From the NCBI GenBank assembly GCA_035641235.1, contig DASQUP010000203.1, positions 1 through 12,349 of the forward strand: DNA of 12,349 nt, given 5' to 3'. Each line of letters begins with the position of its first letter. Positions within the stretch are counted from its first letter, which is position 1. This DNA is from DASQUP01 sp035641235 (GTDB lineage: Bacteria > Actinomycetota > CADDZG01 > WHSQ01). Under the pieces are notes generated by a model. That model did no database searches and was not told the origin of the DNA. It worked only from the letters and a program-made list of their open reading frames with translations. Below are positions 6,028 to 12,226 of the stretch, in pieces. The translations under genes and the position numbers were made by a program.

Positions 6028-8379
6028 ATGGCGGTACATGAAGGAGTTCACGGCATCGGCGAGAGCATCAAGCGTGTGGAAGACGCCCGCTTCATTCGCG
6101 GTAAGGGAACCTATGTCGACGACATCGTCCTGCCGGAGATGCTGCACATGGCCCTGCTCAGGAGCCCGGTTGCGCACGCGCGGCTCGCATCCATCAACTC
6201 AGATGCAGCCCTGGCGCTTCCCGGAGTCGTCGCCGTCGTCACCGGCAAGGATCTCGAAGCTCACAACCTGGCGTGGATGCCGACACTTTCCGGCGACACT
6301 CAGGCCGTCCTTGCCACGGACAAGGTCCGGTTCCAGGGACAGGAGGTAGCTGCTGTAATCGCCGAGAGTCCCTACGTCGCTCAAGACGCCCTCGAACTAA
6401 TCGAGGTTGAGTACGACCCGCTTCCACCAGTAGTCGATCCCATGAGGTCGCTCGAGGAGGACGCGCCGATCATCCGGGACGACAAGGAAGATCAGGGTTC
6501 GAATCACGTCTACCACTGGGAGGCCGGAGACAAAGACGCCACGGAACGCGCGTTTGCCGAGGCCGACGTCGTAGTGAACCTCAGAACGTTCTATCCGCGC
6601 TCGCATCCCGCGCCGATGGAGACCTGTGGGATCGTCGCGGACGTCAATTCGGCCACCGGCAAGGCCACCCTGTACATGACGTCGCAGGCGCCGCACGCTC
6701 ACCGCACGCTGTTTGCGATCGTTGCCGGGCTGCCGGAACAGAACATCCGCATCAAGACGCCGGACATCGGCGGCGGCTTCGGTAACAAGGTGCCCATCTA
6801 TCCGGGCTATGTGGTGGCCACCGCGGCGTCGCTGTTGATCGGCCGGCCCGTCAAGTGGGTGGAGAGCCGACAGGAGAACCTGATCTCCACCGGTTTTGCC
6901 CGCGACTACCACATGCAGGGCGAGCTGGCACTCACGCGAGAGGGCAAGATGCTCGGGTTGCGCGTGAAGCTGCTGTCGGATCAGGGTGCCTTCTACTCGG
7001 ATGCACAGCCGACGAAGTTCCGGGCCGGGCTTTTCCACATCGTGACGGGTTCCTACGACCTTCCCGCCGCGCATGTGGTGGCAGATGGCGCCTATACGAA
7101 CAAGGCTCCCGGAGGGGTTGCGTACCGATGTTCGTTCCGGGTTACGGAGGCCTCATACCTGATTGAGCGGCTCGTTCAGACTGCCGCGTACGAACTCGGG
7201 GTCGATCCCGCTGATCTCCGCTTGAAGAACTTCATTCAACCGGAGCAGTTCCCCTACAAGTCCGCCACGGGGTTTGAATACGACTCCGGGGACTATCCCG
7301 CGGCCATGAACCTCGCCCTGGAGAAGGTGAGCTACCGCGACCTCCGCCGGGAGCAAGAGGAAGCGCGGTCACAGGGGCGTTTGATCGGAATTGGGCTGGC
7401 GAGTTTCACCGAGGTCGTCGGGGCCGGGCACAGCAAGGAATACGACATCGCTGGGATCAAGATGTTCGACTCGGCCGAGCTGCGCGTACACCCCACCGGG
7501 AAAGCGATTCTGAAGATCGGCGTTCAGACGCAGGGCCAAGGTCACGAGACGACGTTCGCTCAGATCGTCGCCAGTGAGTTGGGAATTCCGTCCGAGGATA
7601 TCCTCGTTCAATACGGAGACACCGACAACGTGCCGTACGGGCTCGGGACGTATGCCTCACGAAGCACTCCGACGGCCGGGGCGGCGACATCGGTGATCTC
7701 CAGGAAGCTGCGCGAGAAGGCAAAGAAGATCGCAGCCCATCTCCTCGAGACATCCGAGGAGGACGTCGAATGGGAAACGGGGCGTTTCTTCGTCCGGGGC
7801 GCGCCGGATCGCGCGGTGACCATCCAGGACACGGCGTTCGCCGCATACACGAACCTTCCGGAGGGGATGGAAGCCGGGCTCGAGGGTGTGAACTATTACG
7901 ATCCGCCGAACATGACCTTCCCCTTCGGGACCTACGCGGTCGTCGTGGAGATCGACAGGGGTACGGGCGAGTGGAAGGTCCTGCGCATGGTGGCGGTCGA
8001 TGACTGTGGAGTCCGGATCAACCCGATGATCGTCGAGGGTCAGATCCACGGAGGTCTGACCGAAGGATTTGCGACCGCGGCGATGCAGCAGATCGCGTTC
8101 GACGAGGACGGGAACTGCCTCGGGGCGAACTTCACCGACTACCTCATCCCGACGGCCTGGGAGACGCCTGCCTTCGAGACGTTCGAAACGGTGACACCCT
8201 CCCCCCATCATCCGATCGGGGCCAAGGGTGTAGGTGAGTCGGCAACGGTCGGTTCGCCGGCCGCGTACGTGAACGCTGTGATCGACGCGCTTGCTCATGC
8301 CGGGGTGCGAAATATCGACATGCCGGTAACCTCGGCGAAGGTATGGGAGGCGCTGAGTCAGGCGGGACTTGCGGAGTGA
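6028..8379 (+). CDS. coxL: Carbon monoxide dehydrogenase form I, molybdenum-copper large subunit
   Basis: A 783-aa catalytic subunit that oxidises CO with water to CO2 at a Mo-S-Cu centre. The decisive feature is AYRCSFR (365-371), the form I signature loop whose cysteine (Cys368) holds copper; form II paralogues have AYRGAGR instead. Other cofactor contacts are IGGGFGNK (247-254), TQGQGHET (501-508) and GVGES with the catalytic Glu737 (734-738). The start ATG follows GAGGAGGGG, which overlaps the coxS stop. The protein is about 20 residues shorter than the well-studied form I subunits (about 803-809 aa), and the offset at the active-site Cys suggests the shortening is at the N-terminus. The expected complex is a dimer of L-M-S trimers facing the cytoplasm. 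Such enzymes let heterotrophs scavenge trace CO for energy. Confidence 0.96.
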   Translation: MAVHEGVHGIGESIKRVEDARFIRGKGTYVDDIVLPEMLHMALLRSPVAHARLASINSDAALALPGVVAVVTGKDLEAHNLAWMPTLSGDTQAVLATDKVRFQGQEVAAVIAESPYVAQDALELIEVEYDPLPPVVDPMRSLEEDAPIIRDDKEDQGSNHVYHWEAGDKDATERAFAEADVVVNLRTFYPRSHPAPMETCGIVADVNSATGKATLYMTSQAPHAHRTLFAIVAGLPEQNIRIKTPDIGGGFGNKVPIYPGYVVATAASLLIGRPVKWVESRQENLISTGFARDYHMQGELALTREGKMLGLRVKLLSDQGAFYSDAQPTKFRAGLFHIVTGSYDLPAAHVVADGAYTNKAPGGVAYRCSFRVTEASYLIERLVQTAAYELGVDPADLRLKNFIQPEQFPYKSATGFEYDSGDYPAAMNLALEKVSYRDLRREQEEARSQGRLIGIGLASFTEVVGAGHSKEYDIAGIKMFDSAELRVHPTGKAILKIGVQTQGQGHETTFAQIVASELGIPSEDILVQYGDTDNVPYGLGTYASRSTPTAGAATSVISRKLREKAKKIAAHLLETSEEDVEWETGRFFVRGAPDRAVTIQDTAFAAYTNLPEGMEAGLEGVNYYDPPNMTFPFGTYAVVVEIDRGTGEWKVLRMVAVDDCGVRINPMIVEGQIHGGLTEGFATAAMQQIAFDEDGNCLGANFTDYLIPTAWETPAFETFETVTPSPHHPIGAKGVGESATVGSPAAYVNAVIDALAHAGVRNIDMPVTSAKVWEALSQAGLAE

Positions 8380-8380
8380 C

Positions 8381-9355
8381 GTGATCGACACCGTTCGGCG
8401 CGCCGCAGAGCTTCACGAACGTGGCGAGCCATACGCGATGGCAACGGTCGTCCGCGTTGACAGACCGGTCTCGGCGCGCGTCGGAGATCGAGCAATCGTC
8501 CACCCAGACGGGCGGATCGAGGGATGGATCGGCGGCTCCTGTTCCGAGCCGATCGCCATCCGCGAGGCGCTGGCTTCGCTGGCGGACCGGGATGCTCGGT
8601 TGGTCCGGATCCGCCCGCCGGGCGCGCCGGCCGAGGCAGCTCAACCCGGTGTTGTGACCGAGGTAACCGCATGTGCTTCCGAAGGCGGACTCGACATTTT
8701 CGTCGAGCCGCGGCTGCCCGGGCCGCACCTGGCCATCGCGGGTTCGTCCCCGGCGGCTCGCACGCTCGCACGGCTTGCCCGCGAGATGGGCTACCGCGTT
8801 ACGGCCGTACTCGACGCTCCATCCGAAAAGCTGCCGGGTAGCAGCGCCACCGTGAGCCCCGACGAGCTCGGGCGGATGAAGCTGGGCGCCAATGACGCTG
8901 TTGCGGTGGCGACGATGAATCGCTACGACGAGGCCGCCCTTGAAGCTGCGCTCGCCTCAGGCGCCTCGTACATCGGCCTGATCGCGAGCCGCCCGCGCGG
9001 AGAAAAGGTCATCGAGATGCTCCGGGCCCGCGGCGTAACCGAGGAGGATCTGGGGAGAATCCGGAACCCAGCGGGCCTCGACCTCGGTCCGTCAAATCAG
9101 GACGAGATCGCCCTTGCGGTGCTGGCCGAGGTCGTTCGCGAGCGCCATGCCGCCGAACGCGTCGCTCAGGAAGCGATGTGCGAGGACGAGGAGATCGTTC
9201 CGGCACGGGCCGTCGACCCCGTCTGCGGCATGACGGTCGCCGTCCACCCGGGAGCAATCAGCGCAACACTGGGGGGACAGACGTTTTACTTCTGTGCCCC
9301 TGGTTGTCGTGACACCTATCTGCGAACTGTTCGCGCTGAATCACGCCATTCGTGA
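8381..9355 (+). CDS. coxF: XdhC/CoxF-family maturation protein with C-terminal YHS domain
   Basis: A 324-aa protein (GTG start at 8381; a TTG at 8369 overlapping the coxL stop would add four residues). The N-terminal XdhC/CoxI domain has GWIGGSCSEP (49-58). A Rossmann-like XdhC C-terminal domain follows, with GSSPAARTLARLA (121-133) and YIGLIASRPRG (197-207). Family members help insert or sulfurate the molybdenum cofactor of xanthine-oxidase-type enzymes. The last 45 residues form a YHS domain: DPVCGM (279-284) and FYFCAPGC with Cys305 and Cys309. This is the pattern of metal-handling domains in copper ATPases and similar proteins. Because CO dehydrogenase needs copper next to molybdenum, a copper or sulfur-delivery role is attractive but is inference. 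The gene follows coxL directly and is the last of the operon here. The symbol is by family and position. Confidence 0.82.
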   Translation: MIDTVRRAAELHERGEPYAMATVVRVDRPVSARVGDRAIVHPDGRIEGWIGGSCSEPIAIREALASLADRDARLVRIRPPGAPAEAAQPGVVTEVTACASEGGLDIFVEPRLPGPHLAIAGSSPAARTLARLAREMGYRVTAVLDAPSEKLPGSSATVSPDELGRMKLGANDAVAVATMNRYDEAALEAALASGASYIGLIASRPRGEKVIEMLRARGVTEEDLGRIRNPAGLDLGPSNQDEIALAVLAEVVRERHAAERVAQEAMCEDEEIVPARAVDPVCGMTVAVHPGAISATLGGQTFYFCAPGCRDTYLRTVRAESRHS

Positions 9356-9374
9356 GTGAGCGCGAACAGTTCGG
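9322..9374. terminator. Nested hairpin between convergent coxF and Lrp-like gene
   Basis: CGAACTGTTCGCGCT (9323-9337) is perfectly complementary to AGCGCGAACAGTTCG (9359-9373). Between them, TCACG (9341-9345) pairs with CGTGA (9351-9355) around a five-base loop. Each long arm is itself palindromic around one base (GAAC-T-GTTC and GAAC-A-GTTC). The left arm lies in the last codons of coxF. There is no clear U tract on either side, so it is either a bidirectional terminator or RNA-stabilising hairpin, or a paired protein-binding site. Confidence 0.6.
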
Positions 9375-9380
9375 GGTGTC

Positions 9381-9671
9381 TTAGGGTTGCTCGTCCTCGA
9401 AGCCCAGTGAGAAGAGCGCCTCTACGTCGTGGCGCGAGTAGACCTTGAAGGCCACTAGGGTCTGGGTCCGCTCAATTCCGGGAATCCGGGCGATCTCCTC
9501 CGTCACCACGCGCGCGAGGTCATCGTGCGTCCGCACTCGCACCATGATCACGAGATCGTAGTCACCAGCGACCGAATAAACCTCGCTGACCTCCGGGATG
9601 TCCGCGACCGCCTGAGCCGTCTCCGGCACCTGATGTATGTCGCAGACGGCGAGGACGACGGTCGTGACCAT
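9381..9671 (-). CDS. Stand-alone Lrp/AsnC ligand-binding (RAM) domain protein
   Basis: A 96-aa protein consisting only of the alpha-beta sandwich that forms the effector-binding half of Lrp/AsnC regulators, without the DNA-binding helix-turn-helix. Sequence signs are the opening strand TTVVLAVCDIH (3-13), PEVSEVYSVAGDYDLVIMVRV (26-46) with the family GxYDL core, and IPGIERTQTLVAFKVY (63-78). Such proteins form dimers and higher oligomers, bind amino acids or similar ligands, and may modulate full-length Lrp proteins. The gene starts 27 bases after the sigma-factor stop on the same strand and is probably co-transcribed; no clear Shine-Dalgarno site is seen. The target and ligand are unknown. 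Confidence 0.88.
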   Translation of the reverse strand: MVTTVVLAVCDIHQVPETAQAVADIPEVSEVYSVAGDYDLVIMVRVRTHDDLARVVTEEIARIPGIERTQTLVAFKVYSRHDVEALFSLGFEDEQP

Positions 9672-9698
9672 GCCGTGATCTAGTGCCGGGGCACGGGC

Positions 9699-10649
9699 TT
9701 AGATGGTCACCATGTCGCGGAGCTTCCCGGGCGTGCTCGGGTGGCGCAGCTTGGACAGCGCCTTCGCCTCGATCTGCCGGATCCGCTCGCGGGTCAGGTT
9801 GAACTCCTTGCCGACCTCCTCGAGGGTGCGGGGCTCACCGGTGATGAGTCCGAACCGCAGTGCGAGGACCTTACGCTCCCGGTCGGACAGCGATCCCAGC
9901 ATCTCCCACAGATCCTCCTGGCGGAGCGCCATGGCCGCCGCCTGGAAGGGTCCCTCGATGTCCTCGTCCTCGATAAAGTCGCCCAGTTCGGCGTCCTCGT
10001 CGCCGACCGGCTCGTGCAGGGACACCGGCTCGGGGAGAACCCGGAATGCTTCACGCACCTTCTCGGGGGTGAGGTCCGACTGCTCCGCGATCTCTTCGAT
10101 GGTGGGCTCGCGGCCCAGCTTCTCGAGGAGCTCCGACTGCACCTTACGGACGCGGTACAGCGTCTCGACCATGTGCACGGGGATGCGGATCGTCCGGGCC
10201 TTGTCCGCGATGGCGCGGGTGATGGCCTGACGGATCCACCACGTCGCGTAGGTGGAGAACTTGAAGCCTCGCTGATAGTCGAACTTCTCAACCGCTCGCA
10301 TCAGGCCGAGGTTGCCCTCCTGGATCAGGTCGAGCAGGGGGAGCCCCGCGGCCGAGTACTTCTTCGCGATGGAAACCACGAGCCGAAGGTTCGACTGGAT
10401 GAAGCGGCGCTTGGCAGCCCGCCCCTTGCGGATCTCGAGTTCGATCGCCCGGCGCTGCTTGTCGGAAAGCCGCCTGGACTTCTCGAGCCTCTCGAAGGCC
10501 TTCTCGCCATCCTCGATCGCTTTGGCGAGCTCGACCTCCTGGATATCTGTCAGAAGCGGGTACTGTCCGATCTCGCGCAGATACTGCCGCACGAGATCTT
10601 CATGTGCCGCTTCCTCTCTTGTGTCGTATGGGCGCGTTGCCTGACTCAT
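9699..10649 (-). CDS. sigA: RNA polymerase sigma factor, RpoD/SigA type
   Basis: A 316-aa sigma-70 factor that recruits RNA polymerase to -10/-35 promoters. Region 1.2 is LVRQYLREIGQYPLLT (19-34). Region 2 (about 83-153) contains SNLRLVVSIAKKY, DLIQEGNLGLMRAVEKFD and the -10-recognition and melting segment FSTYATWWIRQAITRAI. Region 3 spans about 160-240. Region 4 (about 249-303) ends with the helix-turn-helix LEEVGKEFNLTRERIRQIEAKAL, which reads the -35 box. The long N-terminal region 1.1 is essentially absent, as in the shorter actinobacterial group 1 or group 2 factors, so whether this is the essential or a secondary factor is not settled. I chose ATG 10649 because GAGG lies 11 bases upstream and homology begins there, although the frame is open back to 11156. 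The downstream RAM-domain gene is probably in the same transcript. Confidence 0.9.
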   Translation of the reverse strand: MSQATRPYDTREEAAHEDLVRQYLREIGQYPLLTDIQEVELAKAIEDGEKAFERLEKSRRLSDKQRRAIELEIRKGRAAKRRFIQSNLRLVVSIAKKYSAAGLPLLDLIQEGNLGLMRAVEKFDYQRGFKFSTYATWWIRQAITRAIADKARTIRIPVHMVETLYRVRKVQSELLEKLGREPTIEEIAEQSDLTPEKVREAFRVLPEPVSLHEPVGDEDAELGDFIEDEDIEGPFQAAAMALRQEDLWEMLGSLSDRERKVLALRFGLITGEPRTLEEVGKEFNLTRERIRQIEAKALSKLRHPSTPGKLRDMVTI

Positions 10650-10887
10650 TAATGCACCAACCTCTTTTCGTCCCCGATTTCCGTGCTCGTCATTCGGACG
10701 TGCCACCACCCAATTCCCCGCAGGGGATTTGTGCGGGTGTCCCGTCGTCCGATCAAGGGGCCGGGCCGGCAGTGCCTCTAGTGTGGCCGCTAAGCGGCGG
10801 GGCCGGGGCCTCTCCCTTGACGCACGATGTGCTGTTGCTCTTCTCTGACCTGCCCTTTTGGACCTACTGGACTGTTCTACGTATGTT

Positions 10888-10914
10888 AAAGAAAACCCTC
10901 CCCTGTGGGAAGGG
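10888..10914 (-). terminator. Intrinsic terminator or attenuator in the sigA leader
   Basis: On the minus strand, CCCTTCCC-ACA-GGGGAGGG (10914-10896) forms an eight-pair stem with one G-U pair and a three-base loop, followed at once by TTTTCTTT (10895-10888). The G-U pair becomes C-A on the plus strand, so the stem is complete only in minus-strand RNA. It lies about 240 bases before the sigA start codon. It could end a small RNA or sod read-through, or act as a leader attenuator. Confidence 0.7.
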
Positions 10915-11120
10915 GTCAAATGTTGTCTGCCTTGGACAAAAACGCTACGGCCCCACTCCATATTCCGGCGCACTACACGGTCGGTGAACTCCGCCCCTGG
11001 GACTCGAGAGCCAAACTGGCACACGCCGCCGTCATTTCCAGTCGGGAACCCGTCAAATCGAACTAGTCCGCGCTCTTTTATGACGTCCGGCAGGGCGAAA
11101 TAGTTGCCGGGGCTTGCATC

Positions 11121-11184
11121 GCTTTTCGCCCCGACTTGGTCTAATGTGCACCCCAAACGGTGCTTTTCGCCAAGACTTGGCGAA
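11121..11184. repeat. Pair of 19-nt direct repeats, the second within a 19-bp palindrome
   Basis: GCTTTTCGCCNNGACTTGG occurs at 11121-11139 (CC at the two variable bases) and 11162-11180 (AA), 41 bases apart, or about four helical turns. In the second copy the AA version completes a perfect palindrome, TTCGCCAAGACTTGGCGAA (11166-11184, odd centre). Between them is a smaller dyad, GCACC with GGGTGC, on the minus strand. The same-face spacing fits a protein-binding array upstream of sigA; structured RNA is the alternative. Confidence 0.6.
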
Positions 11185-11213
11185 TTCGACCACTATGACC
11201 TTATTAAAGGTGG

Positions 11214-11265
11214 GGCCTTTCTGATGGGGACCTACAGGAAAGGCCGGGCCCGATAGGACCCGGCC
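11214..11265 (-). terminator. Terminator region of the superoxide dismutase gene
   Basis: About 20 bases past the sod stop, GGCCGGG (11242-11248) pairs with CCCGGCC (11259-11265), extendable by two pairs after one mismatch. On the minus strand this is followed by TTTCCTGT. A second possible stem, GGCCTTTC (11214-11221) with GAAAGGCC (11238-11245), shares GGCC with the first, so the two are partly exclusive. Confidence 0.6.
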
Positions 11266-11286
11266 CTCCCGACGGTACAAACTTCC

Positions 11287-11895
11287 CTAGCCGGCGAGCG
11301 TCAACCTTTCGTTGACCGCGTCCCAGTTGATCGCGTTCCACCACGCCTCGATGTAGTCGGGGCGCCGGCTCTGGTACTTCAGGTAATACGCGTGCTCCCA
11401 CACATCGAGCCCGAGAATCGGAGCCAACCCCTCCATGAGCGGGGAGTCCTGGTTCGGCCGGGAGATCACGTCGAGGCGGTCTCCGTCCTTGACCAGCCAC
11501 GCCCAGCCGCTTCCGAAGTGGTTGGTCGCCGCCGCCGTGAACTTGTCCCGAAACTCCTTGAAGGAGCCGAAACCGTCGTCGATGGCCGATGCGACGTCGC
11601 CGCTCGGCTCACCGCCGCCCCCCGGACCCATGATCGTCCAGAACAAAGAGTGGTTGGCGTGGCCGCCTCCGTGGTTCCGCACCGGGGTCTGGATTTCGGA
11701 GGCGACGCTCGAGAAGTTGCGCATCAAGATGGTGACGTCACCTCCGCCGACATCCTCATGGCCCTCGAGCGCGGCATTGAGCTTGTCGACATAGGTCTGG
11801 TGGTGCTTGGTGTGGTGGATCTCCATCGTTTTGGCGTCGATATGAGGCTCGAGCGCCGAATACTCGTACGGCAGAGCTGGAAGCGAATAAGCCAT
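11287..11895 (-). CDS. sodA: Superoxide dismutase, Mn/Fe family (Mn-type features)
   Basis: A 202-aa cytoplasmic enzyme converting superoxide to hydrogen peroxide and oxygen. Metal ligands are all present: His27 (MEIHHTKHH), His82 (NHSLFW), Asp164 and His168 (DVWEHAYYLKY). GGGHANHSLFW (76-86) and NQDSPL (148-153), with its outer-sphere glutamine, favour manganese or a cambialistic enzyme over strict iron use. The second-shell Tyr35 of HHQTYV is also present. The start ATG has AGGAGG four bases upstream, the strongest ribosome site in the window. Length is usual for the family. It is probably monocistronic, with a terminator-like stem shortly after the stop. No signal peptide is seen. Confidence 0.95.
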   Translation of the reverse strand: MAYSLPALPYEYSALEPHIDAKTMEIHHTKHHQTYVDKLNAALEGHEDVGGGDVTILMRNFSSVASEIQTPVRNHGGGHANHSLFWTIMGPGGGGEPSGDVASAIDDGFGSFKEFRDKFTAAATNHFGSGWAWLVKDGDRLDVISRPNQDSPLMEGLAPILGLDVWEHAYYLKYQSRRPDYIEAWWNAINWDAVNERLTLAG

Positions 11896-11967
11896 ACGCC
11901 CTCCTCTCGTGTTGGAGTCCGAGTGACAAAGTCCGTCGCTAGTCGAGCCTACCGCTACGGCGCGCGG

Positions 11968-12149
11968 TTACGACTTCAGCGAACGAGTACCGCTTGAGTG
12001 GCCCCGGGCCTCGCCGACGCCGTAGATCGAGGCGGCAGCTTCAAGGAACGCCGCCGGCTGCTCAAGATCGGCGACGAAGAAATTCCGATCGGAAACGTTA
12101 GATCGGCGGCAACCTCTCCGCCGAGAGTGAGGTTGGCGATCAGGTCACC
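11968..12149 (-). pseudogene. Possible frameshifted coding remnant, unknown family
   Basis: On the minus strand, two neighbouring frames look coding one after the other. From 12149 the translation runs GDLIANLTLGGEVAADLTF, with codons ending mostly in G or C. About 12080 this quality switches to the next frame, which runs FFVADLEQPAAFLEAAASI then YGVGEARG, and stops at TAA (11968-11970). Losing one base near 12083-12086 would explain the switch. No start codon or Shine-Dalgarno site is convincing and I recognise no family. It may be the 3' end of a decayed gene, or chance in high-GC DNA. Confidence 0.28.
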
Positions 12150-12206
12150 ACACAATCCAGGAATAAATAGGCAAAACAGGCATCGAGAAGCAGACTGCAT
12201 CGCCAA

Positions 12207-12222
12207 GTGCAGTAAGATGCAC
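12207..12222 (+). promoter_or_regulatory. -10 box within an operator-like dyad before the XRE-type gene
   Basis: TAAGAT (12213-12218) matches TAnnnT and ends eight bases before the ATG at 12227, with no Shine-Dalgarno site, so the mRNA is probably leaderless. The box lies in an inverted repeat, GTGCA-N6-TGCAC (12207-12222). A wider one, TGCATC (12196-12201) with GATGCA (12216-12221), overlaps it. This is where an autorepressor would bind. No good -35 element is visible. Confidence 0.45.
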
Positions 12223-12226
12223 CACA

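Larger units (their letters stand above)
10650..11286 (-). other. Long sod-sigA intergenic region / sigma-factor leader
   Basis: This stretch has no gene I can support. The sigma-factor frame is open through to 11156, but the translated residues resemble no sigma region and the stretch contains a strong terminator-like hairpin. Listed separately are the sod terminator, the 19-nt repeats with a palindrome, and the internal terminator. Two further small dyads are CCCC-GCA-GGGG (10716-10726) and GCCGC-TAA-GCGGC (10786-10798). No convincing minus-strand sigma-70 promoter for sigA was found by eye. Confidence 0.55.
11896..12226. other. Divergent intergenic region between sodA and XRE-type regulator
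   Basis: The part next to sodA holds its Shine-Dalgarno site (AGGAGG, 11900-11905 on the minus strand), but no clear -35/-10 pair was found. The middle carries a coding-like remnant described separately and a dyad, AACCTC (12111-12116) with GAGGTT (12129-12134), plus three GATCGG motifs. The right end is AT-richer and leads into the regulator promoter. Confidence 0.45.

Noticed and set aside
9323..9373. GAAC...GTTC arms resembling LexA (SOS box) sites
   Set aside because: Gram-positive LexA boxes have four bases between GAAC and GTTC; here there is only one, and the site lies between gene ends rather than at a promoter.
9741..10652. 303-codon plus-strand open frame opposite the sigma factor
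   Set aside because: It is the antisense shadow of a strongly conserved gene; its leucine- and aspartate-rich repetition mirrors the sigma codons.
10858..10887. Plus-strand promoter-like TTGGAC-N18-TATGTT
   Set aside because: It matches the consensus well but points away from sigA into the sod-sigA spacer with no gene after it, and its -10 overlaps the AT tract of the minus-strand terminator, which explains the bases.
10888..11213. Search for tmRNA, SRP RNA, 6S RNA or known riboswitch classes in the sigA leader
   Set aside because: None of the hallmark motifs that I know for these RNAs is visible on either strand, so the region is left as an unassigned structured leader.
11235..11265. AGGAAAGGCCGGGC resembling the conserved RNase P RNA motif
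   Set aside because: The conserved form is GAGGAAAGTCCGGGC. The rest of the RNase P core is absent and the bases are explained by the sod terminator stem.
11392..11997. 201-codon plus-strand open frame opposite sodA
   Set aside because: It is a shadow frame; the minus-strand superoxide dismutase has all its metal ligands and a perfect ribosome site.
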